Shown here: piece by piece, positions 12,647 through 22,525 of the stretch
Layout of the letters: every line of letters starts with the position of its first letter
Position numbering within the stretch: position 1 is the stretch's first letter
Source: Phytophthora sp. 'mugwort'
Taxonomy: Eukaryota; Oomycota; Peronosporomycetes; Peronosporales; Peronosporaceae
Assembly: GCA_033558025.1 (NCBI GenBank)
Contig: JAUCEF010000018.1
Location: 1,984,001 to 2,048,000, forward strand
Length of the DNA stretch: 64,000 nt
Direction: 5' to 3'
Program-made: the position numbers and the translations under genes
Notes under the pieces: model-generated
The model's input: only the letters and a program-made list of their open reading frames with translations
Database searches by the model: none
What the model was told of the DNA's origin: nothing

Positions 12647-12904
12647 ATCCAGCACAGAGTAGCGATCATCATCTTGCATCTGGATAGCGCACGGTGTACG
12701 TACGGTCTTGTAGTAGCCTACTCAGGTGAGGATTCATACACCACCCTATCGCTAAATGTTGAAAACACTTTAGGACCTTCCAGGAGCTACATACGTTCTT
12801 ATCCTTCAGCTACTCGACTTATATTCTCGTCCAGAACGATATATCCCTACGGTCCACTTCATTGAATGGTATTATGGGTCTCAACCGATTAAAGTTCTGA
12901 GGCG

Positions 12905-14308
12905 TTGCTTGGGTTTCAACGCAGCCCCCACCACTCCACGAAAAGATACAGCGGCGCGTATCGACTATTACTTAATTTACTGAAAGTAATAGGGGGCAAG
13001 TATATTGTGGTCGGTCGTGATGTTGCCCTCGAGGAGGCCAGTGTGGCATGTCGGTCACGCCAGGGGCAACACATAATTATGTTCAATACCATGAAACCCA
13101 CCGGCGAATACCATTTCCGACTGTATATGCTGTGCTGTTCCTCAAGTTGGATAGCGCTAAACTACCGATTGCATTGCAACAAGTCCGATATTGCCGATCG
13201 GCTTGAAGGTGTGGCTACAAATCAGGAACCGCAGTTGCTGCGAACCGAACTGACGAAGATGTCTAAGATCAGACAACTCGTTCTAGAAGTTACTCAACCT
13301 CGGTTTGGGACCAGCCATGTGGTGAACACGGACAATTATTATACTTCTGTCCAAGTGCTACAACAGCTGCGAATCAAAGGGTTATACGGACGCGGGACAA
13401 TTCGAACGAACAGCAAACATTTCCCGGCGCACACAGTTCTTGATAAAGACCACGACAATTGTATTCGAGGTGATTTACGCCAGGCAGTTTCGCTAGAGCA
13501 TGGAATGATAGCATCGTCCTGGTGCGACGGCAGTATTGTGAACATGGTGTCAAATGCTGACCCATCCACTGTGACCCCGGTGACTCGCATGGTTGGCAGC
13601 GAGGACGCTGCATTTCCAGCTCCAACCTGTATCGGTGCATATAACAGCAACATGCAGGCGGTTGACCGTCTTGATCAGATCCGAGGGCGATTTTCAATAG
13701 CTGATGGTCATTCCTACAAAAGGTGGCATAAGAAGCTAGCGCTGGCTTTGATAGATGTTGCTAGGGCAAATGCATCTTTAACTCGGCGCCTCGCGAGGTC
13801 GGAGCCAACAGCTCGAGATCCACATCGCGCGTTTATGACGGAGCTCGTGAGCCAGCTAATCAATGATCAGTGGGCTCAGGCACCCAGTGAGGGGCGCATG
13901 CTATTTGGAAGTGTTTCGCTGAGCAACTTGGAGGCTTCGACGGCCAATGAAGAAACCCCGTCAAGCGTGCGTTCCGACCGCAGCCAAGGTCGTCTTGCTA
14001 CAATTTGCTCGTCTGTGACATCCAAGCAGATCTATGATGGTCAGAACCGGAAGGGTCGCCGCTGCATCGTGTGCCGGTGGGAAGACCGATACCCCACACA
14101 GGTGACAAATTATTGTCTCACGCACGGCGTGTGCCTTTGTCACGTAGTGCATCGTCAAGAAGCCAAACCTTGGATGTGGCTCCACGTCACGTGTACATGT
14201 TGGGAGAAATACCACAGATTTTATAACCCCCAGCAACTCTTCACGTTCAAAGGCAACATCAGTCGAGGGTCAAAAACTAGCCAAGCTACGCCGCGAAACC
14301 GTTGGTGA
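12905..14308 (+). CDS. PiggyBac-type transposase, nearly full-length ORF
   Basis: A 467-codon open frame for a piggyBac (DDE_Tnp_1_7) transposase. The first acidic position lies in RDVALEEASVACRSRQG, followed by NTMKPTGEYHFRLYMLCCSS (about residues 40-80). The second is the Asp of VVNTDNYYTSVQVLQQL (about 140). The third is the Asp of GAYNSNMQAVDRLDQI (about 242). The C-terminus has the Cys/His-rich ribbon expected of the family (RRCIVCRW, then YCLTHGVCLCH and TCTCWEKYH, about 392-445). The frame starts without a clear ATG, and the N-terminal DNA-binding part is missing or in broken frames upstream (12,650-12,900). At the first catalytic position the usual Asp appears to be Glu (LEEAS). This is probably a decaying but recent copy. 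Confidence 0.8.
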   Translation: MLGFQRSPHHSTKRYSGAYRLLLNLLKVIGGKYIVVGRDVALEEASVACRSRQGQHIIMFNTMKPTGEYHFRLYMLCCSSSWIALNYRLHCNKSDIADRLEGVATNQEPQLLRTELTKMSKIRQLVLEVTQPRFGTSHVVNTDNYYTSVQVLQQLRIKGLYGRGTIRTNSKHFPAHTVLDKDHDNCIRGDLRQAVSLEHGMIASSWCDGSIVNMVSNADPSTVTPVTRMVGSEDAAFPAPTCIGAYNSNMQAVDRLDQIRGRFSIADGHSYKRWHKKLALALIDVARANASLTRRLARSEPTARDPHRAFMTELVSQLINDQWAQAPSEGRMLFGSVSLSNLEASTANEETPSSVRSDRSQGRLATICSSVTSKQIYDGQNRKGRRCIVCRWEDRYPTQVTNYCLTHGVCLCHVVHRQEAKPWMWLHVTCTCWEKYHRFYNPQQLFTFKGNISRGSKTSQATPRNRW

Positions 14309-14639
14309 TAATGTTGAGGCTATGGAGAAGCCAGCCGAAGTGCGAGCGACAGCAACGGCCCTGGCGCGTAGTGCTGTAAGTGATGGGAGCTTGCAAGTGC
14401 TGATATTTCAGGTGATGCAGGACGTGGTGCGGGCGATGCTGGTCGCGCTGGGAATGGCGGAGGAGCTAAAGGTCGCGGGACATCCGAAAAGGCGGAACTG
14501 CCAATTGTTTTGCAGGACGTAAGGCGTGCGACGAAGTTTGTGGAGCCCCTGATCGTGTTGATGAGGACGATGGAGGACCCGGTCGAGAACTCATCTCAGT
14601 TGGTGAAGGCCACGTTGGGCGTGTGGAGCCGCTGAAGTC

Positions 14640-15165
14640 CCGTTGAACGTGGCGGGGATGGCGAAGGTCGTGGAGGACCCGGCGAGACTAGTGCGGTTGA
14701 CGATGGACTCGGCGGAACTGGCGACGGTGTCGCAGGACTCGGTGGACGTGGAAACGGTGCTGAGAATTCGGGGGGTTACCTACGGTCAAGTAGACTCAAC
14801 CCAACCGGCGAAGGTACTGCTAGAGTTGGCGACGGTTCTGCTGATGTTAATAACGATCGGTATGGACTCGGTGGAGCTATCGAAGTTCCCGCCGCACTGG
14901 TGACGGTTTTGCAGAACGCGACGTCTGATAGGACATGCCGGAGGTGTCGAAGGTCGTGGGGTGCGTGGACGAGCTGGAGAGGTCAACGCCGGACGTGATG
15001 AAGCTGGTGCAGGACTCGCTGGACCTGACGGAGTTGACGAAATTGATGCGGGACGTAGCCGAGCTGGTGAGTTTGGTAGAGGACTTGGTGGAGCTGGCAA
15101 AAGCTGTGGAGCAATTGGCGACGTCGCGACCGCGGCAGCTGATGATGTTGACTGTGGAAAATCAA
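14640..15165 (+). repeat. Degenerate minisatellite, inverted copy of the SANT/DOT1 element repeat
   Basis: A tract of imperfect short units of the GTGGAGGACtcGGCG / GAGCTGgcGAaG kind. In one frame it reads VGCVDELERSTPDVMKLVQD, then a run of ELTKL/AELV/VELAKA units. The same text occurs on the opposite strand at 16,176-15,985 (VECVDELERSALDVMELVKD, then ELTKVV/AELM/VELTKA). The two tracts are therefore inverted relatives of each other, about 0.8 kb apart, on either side of the DOT1-like sequence. The leading part (14,322-14,640) is more divergent. Confidence 0.7.
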
Positions 15166-15266
15166 CTACATATATATAGATGCATAAATGTCGATTAATG
15201 TATGTGTAAAAGTTGGAATCTAGATGTGTAGATATACAAAGGGTGGCAGGGTGCCTTCCAGCTACA

Positions 15267-16673
15267 TTATGCTTCTACTTCGCGCACCAATCTCCAGCAT
15301 TTACAGAACGGCTGTGCACATGTTGTGCGATGTCTTGGACAGAATAAAGCGGTCGAGACCAGGAGGCGGGCGCGCTTCATTGCACTAAGTTCTCTGATAT
15401 TACCTACCAACTTGGCGGTTTCTTCAAACAAAAATATATTGGCGAAGACGATTGTAGCATTACACGTTGGAGGCTGGAACGATAGTGCTACGTCGCGTAC
15501 GTCGGCCGATATCAGCGTCACCTATTGAGCATGGGTAGCGCTGGAACGTGCCGTTTCATGATAGTGTTTGAAAGCCCACAAAGCTCACCTCGAAGCTCAA
15601 CACCGATGCATGCAACGACGTTAGTAGCTAAAGCCACTTGAGCTAGAACGTTGCCGATTCCTGCACCAACATCGAGAAACACATCATCGCGCTTTAATGG
15701 GCCAATGGGCTCAATCATCGCAGCAATACCGCGCGGAAGTATTTCACCAGCATTGTCCTGCGTCCGACCAGCAGTTGGTGAATATCTCGTGCATTTACAT
15801 CCCCAAAAATCATATCCATCTTCCGTGCCGCTTCAGCCTGCGTGTATGGATAATTGATCCGGCTGATCACAGCAGCCGTACCGCGATCTCGACCGCTATG
15901 TCCGTCACGTACTAAACGGACTTCACCAGCTCCGTCAAGTCTTCCATGATCCTCTCGAACTCCATCACCTGCTATACGGATGTTACGAGCTTCGCCGATT
16001 TCTCAACAGCTTTCGTCAGCTCCACCAAGCCATCCACCGACCTCATCAACTCTGCCACGTTCTGCACCACCTTCGTCAACTCCGGCGAGTCCTTCACCAG
16101 CTCCATCACGTCCAGCGCTGACCTCTCCAGCTCGTCCACGCACTCCACGACATTCGCCACATCCAGCATGTCCTGACCGGCCGTCGATAGCGGTGCCACG
16201 ACGTTGGGTAGCTCCGGCGAGTCCTGCTCCACCATCGTCGAGTACCGCGCCGCCGTCGCCAACTCCGACAGATACCGTGCCGCCAAGTATTGTGCTGGTA
16301 CGTCCAGCGCGACCATCAGCAACTTCGCCACGCCCCCGTAAAGGAGCGCTACCTTCTTGCGCGTTACCGCTTCTCCCCCTCGAAAAATTCCTTGTACGGT
16401 GACGCTTTTGCCAAAGAAACACGGCGGAAAGTTCGCTAAAGTATTTCCGTATGTGCGTTTGAGACTAGTTAGGCGTAACTGTAGCTCCCGTGGGGTACAC
16501 TTGGACCTGGCCATCCGGCGTGCCACGTAACTCCATATTACCCGCAGACCTTCACGTTCAAATTGGCAAGCAATCTGAACCAGAGATTTATCCTCCCAGT
16601 CGTGAAAGCTAGTCCGCATAGTTGATAGTGATCCGATGTATCTATCTTGACAACAGTATGCATCCAGGTGCAT
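15267..16673 (-). pseudogene. SANT-repeat-DOT1-like methyltransferase element
   Basis: Reading the minus strand from 16,673: a Myb/SANT-like module (FHDWEDKSLVQIACQFEREG, IWSYVARRMARSKCTPREL, LKRTYGNTLANFPPCF; about residues 22-85). A low-complexity VELTK/AELM repeat follows (about 150-230). Across two frame breaks comes a class I SAM methyltransferase resembling the catalytic core of DOT1 (H3K79 methyltransferase): INYPYTQAEAARKMDMIFGD, then DVFLDVGAGIGNVLAQVALA (SAM-binding GxGxG-like motif I, about 15,690-15,630), then ATIVFANIFLFEETAKLV (about 15,460). Frameshifts near 15,725 and 15,525 show this copy is broken. SANT plus DOT1-like proteins are, to my knowledge, amplified in Phytophthora genomes in a transposon-like way. 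Whether they modify histones is unknown. No transposase was seen with it. Confidence 0.65.
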
Positions 16674-17451
16674 GTATGGATATCATTTGGAGTTACTACG
16701 GTACCACGACTGGCGTGCAAGCATGATAGCATCAGGATGGGAAATGACAATTTTATGCTCCCAATAAAATAAACGACTCGATATCTTACCATTTCATTGT
16801 TTTTTGACACATCTTTCTGATTGGTAGAAATAAAAATAGGTACAAGAAACGTAATATATGCAAAAGGGCGCTCCCAGCGCCCTTTTAGAGGCGTAAATTT
16901 CACCGTGTTTTGGAAAACATCTTAAAGGGCGCCTTTTGACCCCTTTTACCACGAAAGGGTTAAAACATATTAACGTTCATTACAACTTTGCTTGACGTCT
17001 TAGCCAACTATGGCCGGGCAAAGGTGTAAAATGCATAACATATGTGTACGCATTCTATTAATGAAACCTATTTCATATAATTGGGCGCCTTGATTCAAGT
17101 ACGCAAGGAGGATTCATAAATAAAATGTATAAATACATATATAATATACCGTAAATCACGGCGGTGGTGTAACACACCGTAATCGAGGCTTCGCTTGGTA
17201 AAATGCGTGCTGGGCTGCTCTTTTTTGATGCGACGACAACATTTCTAAAGCGATTCCCCCCCCCCCGTTTTACAACCAACATCCTACCAGACTGCATTGA
17301 CTGTTCTTACGATTCCTAACTACTCCTTCACTAGCAGGCTTTGGTGTTGCGAAGACACCTCAGGTTTCGCGCGGGCCCGTCGCCACGAGACCAGCTTTCA
17401 GAAAGCCGTTGCGGATGCACACCTCGTCGAACTCGTCCCACGCTTGCAGCA
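16674..17451. other. Intergenic, no gene seen
   Basis: No supported coding sequence. An imperfect inverted GGGCGCT/AGCGCCC repeat lies near 16,866-16,884 and a run of C near 17,260. The last part (17,330-17,451) probably still belongs to the 3' side of the neighbouring pogo element. Confidence 0.5.
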
Positions 17452-18696
17452 CTAAAATGGCAACATGACGCCGCTTTTGGGCTGCATCAGTGATGTGCCG
17501 TTTTCAATAACAAATTTAGTATAGAGTTCTCTTAGTCTATCCTTGGAGGGTTTCATGACGGCGATATCCATCGGCTCTGCCAATCCTGTCACCTTAGGAG
17601 GCACGTAGACCGCGCTGGTGTACGCACGGTCCACCAGGCGAGTCCTGATGCACTCCATATTATGCGTCTTGAGGCTGTCAAGAGCTAAGACGCTGGGACT
17701 TTGGATGTCGGGGGTCCAGACCTTGTCAATCCACTCAATCATGACCTTCTTGTCGTAGTATGCCTTGGCCTGTACCGTATAGTAGCCAATGTCCCAGTCG
17801 TAGTGCTTGTCCTTCTTCAGCTCATCGTGGACGATTGCTCCTGGCGTCCCCGCAAACACGATCATGGCCGCAGCTTGCGACCCGTTGCCGACGCGCATAA
17901 GAATACCGAGGCTCGGAAAAAGTCAGGTGTGTGGCAACACACAATAAACGTACACTGAATAACATCCACCGTTCGCGCCCCAACAAACCCGATCGTGCTG
18001 TGTGGATTCATATCCACCCACACTAAGGTCTGGTCCATGTTGAAAACGCACTCGTATCTGTCCGGCATCCCAACAGGAAAGGAAGCATCGCTTTCGATGT
18101 GATGCAGCATTGACTGCGAGAAACGGTCAGCAACAATCTACTGCAGCGTTAGTAAAACAACAATAAAACGCTACAAAAATATGTTTTACCTGTATTTCAA
18201 GTCGAGATATTCGTCCCCGGTGCGTGATCCGTCTGTACGCGAGGCGGGTGCGACGTAAAAGCCGAAATACGTACATTTGGACAGCATGCGGCTTCTTGAT
18301 TCCACATATTCAGGATCAAATTATGCGAGTCCACAGCGAATACACTCCGTTGTGATGCAGAAGTATTTAGCCCTCGCATGTGCCCTAATCCAACCAAGTA
18401 ATCTGACAGCAACACATAATTAGCAACCTAATCACACCACCAGCTGAACAATTATCGTAGCCTTACCGTTTCTCATTCTCTGCTGAGACTGCCGCCACCT
18501 GAACCTTAGTACCTATAAAGACAGTTTTCGGTTTGGCAGCTTGCAGAGCTGCCTGTTGCTGCACCCAACGCCATATTGTCACTCGTGTGACACCGTAGGA
18601 CTTGGCGACGATGCAGATCGGTTCGCCGCGCTCAACACGCTCCAGAGCAGGTAGTTCGTCAGCGTTCTTAGTGCTGAACTTCCGTGTCGCTGTCAT
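17452..18696 (-). pseudogene. Pogo-type DDE transposase (copy 1)
   Basis: Minus-strand relic of a pogo/Tigger-like element with a DDE_1 catalytic domain. The start at 18,696 encodes a short Psq-like helix-turn-helix (ERVERGEPICIVAKSYGVTR, then VTIWRWVQQQ). After broken frames at 18,415-18,110 the catalytic part reads YECVFNMDQTLVWVDMNPHS (first Asp), RASVFLCASATGRK, IVFAGTPGAIVHDELKKDK, SVLALDSLKTHNME (second Asp; the usual DN pair is DS) and GLAEPMDIAVMKPSKDRLRE (third Asp). The extra segment between VDV and RASVFL (about 17,920-17,965) begins GTACGTTT. It sits at the same place as a clear intron in copy 2 at 47.8 kb. At least three breaks separate the HTH from the DDE core. Confidence 0.8.
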
Positions 18697-19651
18697 CTGG
18701 GAGATGAAGGAATGAATGGTTCCTCGCTTAAGTAGGAAGCATATCCATGTTGATAGCGGGAAACTTTTTACGAGAGTTTTTACACTTGCCTAATGTACTT
18801 TTTACGACGTTACATGACCGCCGTGATTTTTCGGTATTGAAAATCGTACTGAAGTCCTTGAACCAAGACTCCCCATTATAATACAATAGTTTTGTTTTAC
18901 TAATATAATATTATGGTTATAGATACTGCAAAATAATATTAATATGTAATATAGTAAGTTCTTACGATCACTTTACATTTTTTGTACGTTAGTACGTAGC
19001 ATTAAATTAAACTTATTCATTATATAGCTTATAGTGTTATTAGTAAGTTAGTTTAGTAGTTATGTTATATTTTAAGGATTATAATACATTCGGGAGCCAT
19101 GATTCAAGTGCATGTACCGGTATGATCAAAAAATAAAAATGCTATAGTCCTCCTCACGGAAAGGAAAGTCGGAGTTCGCCCGTGCATAATGGTCCATGGG
19201 ATCCCCCCCCCGTCAGGATGCACACTGAGCCTCATAATAGAACAATGCGCCAACGAGACACCTCGATCAGCGACGCTAGAGGTGTTTGGGAACTGGAAAC
19301 CGCGTCCCAGAGCATCACTATGCGTGCAGTTTCGAAGGTTTACATAGTTAAGTCATTTGCCGCCAGCTTCTTGGTTGCTATCCTGTAATAGAATTCTGAA
19401 TTTGCACGAAAGTACTTTCGTTCAATTTCATGCGCTGCACGAAACAGACTTCGAAGTACCGATACTAATCAGCGTGATAGATGTACCTGTCTTAGTGAAT
19501 CAGCTGAATTGGATACAAAAATCAAGTGAAACTGTCGTGTCTCATGGTGAAAAAAAAACGCCTTAAAACTTGTACCATGTATGGTAACTACATTCTTACA
19601 GCCAGTCGGTAGGTGTACATGTACATGTTGTTGCTTTCGTATGGGCCGTAA
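18697..19651. other. AT-rich intergenic border of the gene island
   Basis: No coding signal. 18,840-19,090 is strongly AT-rich with TA steps and short A/T runs, and a C9 run sits at about 19,203. This is the boundary between the transposon block and the gene island. No tRNA, LTR or inverted terminus was recognised. Confidence 0.5.
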
Positions 19652-20359
19652 CTACGCCCTTTGTATGTTCCTTCTTGGCCACGGCTCGCCTTCATCTAGC
19701 AGACACGAGAGCGCCTCCAGCAGCTCTTCGTCGGAGACGTGGTGCTCGCTGCTGGAGTCCAGTTTCAAGTCCTCGCCGATGGGGTGCACTTCCATCTGCA
19801 TCGCGACGCTAGTGGGGCTGTTGCCTCCCCATGCGAACGTGCTGGACGGGTCGGCATCCACGTTCGTGGGCGACTGTTCCTCCTTCTTGGCCTCACTGGC
19901 TAGTGGGTGACCGAAGCGGATGTGCTGGTTGCGCATGTGGCGGTTTAAGTTGCCCGTGGAGCTAAAGGTTTTGTTGCAATTGGCAAACTTGCAGCGGCGC
20001 GTGGGCGTACCCCTGTGCACGCGCGTGTGACGCTGCAGCTTGTGCTGCGTGGTGAATGTCTTGGTGCAAGACGGCGCGGGGCACATGAGCGGCTGCAACT
20101 CGTCGCCATGCAGACGACGGTGGCGCGCCAGGTTGCTGGTCGTACTGAAGCGTTTATCGCAGCCGCGCGCCGGGCACAAGTAGGCCTTCTCGCCCGTGTG
20201 AGTGGCGAGGTGTTCCTGCAGCGCGTAGCGGCGCGAGAACTGCCGCGGACACTCGCCGCACTGGAAGGCCAAGAGCTGCGAGAGCGCGATAGGTTTCAGT
20301 ACCTCCGACGCGAAGCGGGGGGTGATGGTGGAAACGAATTGGTACACGGACGTCGACAT
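19652..20359 (-). CDS. Four-finger C2H2 zinc finger protein
   Basis: Intronless 235-residue protein, probably a nuclear DNA-binding transcription factor. Four C2H2 fingers are visible at residues about 34-54 (CGECPRQFSRRYALQEHLATH), 62-84 (CPARGCDKRFSTT then HRRLH), 93-115 (CPAPSCTKTFTTQ then HTRVH) and 123-146 (CKFANCNKTFSST then HMRNQH). Linkers 1-2 are TGEK-like; the later ones are less typical. The spacing CX4C-X12-HX3-4H in fingers 2-4 resembles the TFIIIA/Zap class. The tail (150-235) is acidic and Ser-rich (DLKLDSSSEHHVSDEELLEA), plausibly an activation region. The ATG at 20,359 is preceded by an oomycete initiator at 20,411-20,425. The target genes cannot be inferred. Its upstream region holds a cluster of palindromes. 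Confidence 0.85.
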   Translation of the reverse strand: MSTSVYQFVSTITPRFASEVLKPIALSQLLAFQCGECPRQFSRRYALQEHLATHTGEKAYLCPARGCDKRFSTTSNLARHRRLHGDELQPLMCPAPSCTKTFTTQHKLQRHTRVHRGTPTRRCKFANCNKTFSSTGNLNRHMRNQHIRFGHPLASEAKKEEQSPTNVDADPSSTFAWGGNSPTSVAMQMEVHPIGEDLKLDSSSEHHVSDEELLEALSCLLDEGEPWPRRNIQRA

Positions 20360-20410
20360 GATGTTCGGTCGGCCTTTTCAGTCTGTGTGGGTCACTTGTG
20401 GGGTCAACGC

Positions 20411-20425
20411 TAAGTTGGAGAATGA
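20411..20425 (-). promoter_or_regulatory. Oomycete initiator (INR/FPR) of the zinc finger gene
   Basis: On the minus strand the sequence is TCATTCTCCAACTTA. It matches the oomycete initiator YCAYTYY followed by a flanking CAA-T-rich element. It lies 52 bases before the ATG at 20,359, a normal distance for a transcription start in these organisms. Confidence 0.75.
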
Positions 20426-20735
20426 CAGCTTACGAGCAAAGCGGTCAGGAACATCGCAGGTGCGCACTGCACCCTCTCTCCTTACGCCTTGAAGACAATT
20501 TTTCGACGTCTTCTTCGTTGAGGCTCATTTCGGTGTTGCCATTTCAATACCGAGCCCTTATGTCCAAACCTGTTCGACTCGATGTGGAGCCAGACACCTT
20601 TTGGGTGAGTCATGCTGGCGCTTGCATGGCGGTCTAGGTGCTGTCACGACGGTCACGACAGTCGCCACCGCCAGTTAGAAACCTGCTCGTGGCGGTGCTG
20701 CTGCTGCAAAATCCAGCCGACTGCCAGTCACTGGG

Positions 20736-21310
20736 CGCACGAACTTCGTGCGAAGCGTGTCCAAAGTTTGGTGCGTGCTTTCTTTCGCATCCACCATTGT
20801 ACAGAAATGAGGGTGTTTGATGCGCTGGTAGCGCGCCGCTTGTCATTGCGGTTCCAACTCGAGATGGTGCTCGACGCGTAGCCATCTTAGTCTCGACTTG
20901 ATTTTCTCGCGTCGCGCAAGCGATTTGCACCGATGTGAAGCCTGACGATCGGGATGGCTGTCGCGGTTGTGACTCACAACCGCGACCGCAGCGTGTTGGA
21001 CATCAATGAAGCCATGTTTTTCGCCATCGAAGGAGCAACAATAGCTAAACGTCGACCGCTGCGTGCTTCAGCTTCAGTCAGCGTCAGCACTGGCGTGCGC
21101 CGGGGCCGAGGGTTGCAGACGACAATTCTGCTTCGAGTTGGACTTAGCGGCCCATGAAACTGCTCGAGCGGCGCACCGGACACCAAGCACGCCATTTAGA
21201 CATGTCGGGATGCGTCTCTTGAGTCAAGAGTCTTGACAACGCGAATCAGACTCGCGTGCGGCCATGTGGAGGTCAAGACACGAAGCCATGTGCAGTGGAG
21301 TCCACTGCAC
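20736..21310. repeat. Cluster of four odd-centred perfect palindromes
   Basis: Four perfect inverted repeats, each with a single-base centre: 20,736-20,752 (8-base arms, CGCACGAA/TTCGTGCG), 20,960-20,986 (13-base arms, GTCGCGGTTGTGA/TCACAACCGCGAC), 21,216-21,230 (7-base arms, CTCTTGA/TCAAGAG) and 21,290-21,310 (10-base arms, GTGCAGTGGA/TCCACTGCAC). Three share a GA(C/G)TC centre, and two of those centres are TGASTCA, the classic bZIP half-site pair. They lie upstream of the zinc finger gene and downstream of SDHC. Confidence 0.6.
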
Positions 21311-21398
21311 ACTGACAGTGCCGCTATGAGCCACACTGGCAACGTCAGCACTACAGCATCAGCACTACAGCACAGCGGAGTTTTGTCTTACGTTCATT

Positions 21399-21431
21399 CG
21401 TTTTTATCGTTTTATCGTTTTTATCGTTTTT
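21399..21431. repeat. TTTTATCG microsatellite-like tract
   Basis: Three to four near-copies of CGTTTTTAT/CGTTTTAT in a row. It lies in the 3' flank of SDHC. Confidence 0.6.
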
Positions 21432-21655
21432 CCCTCTCTTGCGTCAAATCTGCAGTTAGCCGATGATCGCGGCAACATCTGTCGAGTCCCTCTTACCAAT
21501 TCGAGAGCACACCCGCAGCACGAGGCGCTGACCCTGCCGCACACAACCCCACGAGCGCGCCGTCCATCAGTCTAGCCTCAACCAGGCTCGTGCCAAGCGT
21601 GTTCTTCCAATCTGTCCGCGTGCGCATGCGACCAACTACAAAGACACCGAGCAAA

Positions 21656-22162
21656 CTACTGGTCGGCCTTCTTCTCTTCGGGCTCCTTGATGGTGTAGGC
21701 GATGGCGCCCAGGCTGATGAGACCCGAGGCGGCGAAGATGGCGTAGCAGCTCATGGGTCCGTCCACATTGTTGATAAGCTCGGGCTTGTACGTCCAGAGG
21801 CTGTGGCGCGCCGCGCAGAGCAGGTGATAGCTAATTGGGAAGGCCACGAGCGCCTTGGAGACCGGCGCGAAGAACGGGATGGCGTCCTGTGCCATGTAGA
21901 TGAGCGCAGGCACGTCGGCGCCAACGAAGCCCAGCGCACTGCCACCCACGAAGGCGAAAGACATGCCCACGGCCGCGACGCGGTTAGCGATGGACGATAC
22001 GGCCGTCACCGGGAATTTGTAGACAGTCACGTGCGGCGAGATGGGGCGGCCCAGCGCCGCCTGTGTGGCCGAGTAGTTTTCCGTGCTGATGGCGCGTGCG
22101 AGCGTGGGCACCACGGCGCTCGAGACCAACTTCTTGCTTAGAACCTGTAGACTCATTCTCAT
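21656..22162 (-). CDS. SDHC: Succinate dehydrogenase cytochrome b subunit (SDHC), mitochondrial
   Basis: Membrane-anchor subunit of respiratory complex II. With its partner subunit it binds haem b and ubiquinone in the inner mitochondrial membrane. The 168-residue product starts at the ATG at 22,162; the in-frame extension to 22,183 begins with TTG and was rejected. Residues 1-35 form a basic, Ser/Ala-rich presequence. The family signature RPISPHVTVYKFPVTAVSSI (about 39-58) is followed by the conserved Arg of IANRVAAVG. Three hydrophobic helices follow, at about 64-82, 102-120 and 138-157. The haem-ligand region is YHLLCAARHSLW (about 112-123); by analogy the first His is the axial ligand. 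The canonical GIRH is CAARH here and the usual final D is T. Its 5' end faces the small mitochondrial gene at 22,526, 363 bases away. Confidence 0.9.
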   Translation of the reverse strand: MRMSLQVLSKKLVSSAVVPTLARAISTENYSATQAALGRPISPHVTVYKFPVTAVSSIANRVAAVGMSFAFVGGSALGFVGADVPALIYMAQDAIPFFAPVSKALVAFPISYHLLCAARHSLWTYKPELINNVDGPMSCYAIFAASGLISLGAIAYTIKEPEEKKADQ

Positions 22163-22525
22163 TAAACGTGGGGGAAGCGGCAACCTGATGGAATTATGGG
22201 GACTGAGGCAAAACGCTCGACGCGGCGCGCGTGGATCGCTCGATCTTGCGAGAAGGCATGCAGTTTAACAGCGGCCTGACTATGTCTTTCAGTGTCTCGC
22301 AGACCTTTATAAACGCATACCCTTTACGAATGTAACCGCTCGTTGCAAAAGCTCAAGTTAGGATTTGATGCGGTTGCGGAGGTTTCCGGTGGTTCTGGAT
22401 GGTGGGTATGATTGGTTTATTTCGGCGAACGACCATCCAATGTACTTGCGTTTCAGCCAATACCGTGGGGGGGGAAAAATAGAGGCCATTTGTGCGGTCC
22501 GCAGCATCAAGAATCTCTCATCGCA
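22163..22525. promoter_or_regulatory. Shared divergent promoter region of two mitochondrial genes
   Basis: A 363-base gap between the start codons of SDHC (minus) and the small mitochondrial membrane protein (plus). No other ORF is supported inside it. A bidirectional promoter is inferred from the geometry only. No clear oomycete initiator was seen on either strand. Confidence 0.4.

Noticed and set aside
18840..19090. AT-rich tract as a replication origin or centromere-like element
   Set aside because: Only base composition supports it; no repeat or conserved element is visible.
20015..20413. 132-codon plus-strand frame over the zinc finger gene
   Set aside because: It is the antisense of the four fingers, Arg-rich for that reason, and overlaps the initiator.
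22162..22183. Upstream start for SDHC at 22,183
   Set aside because: The codon is TTG; the ATG at 22,162 gives a normal presequence.
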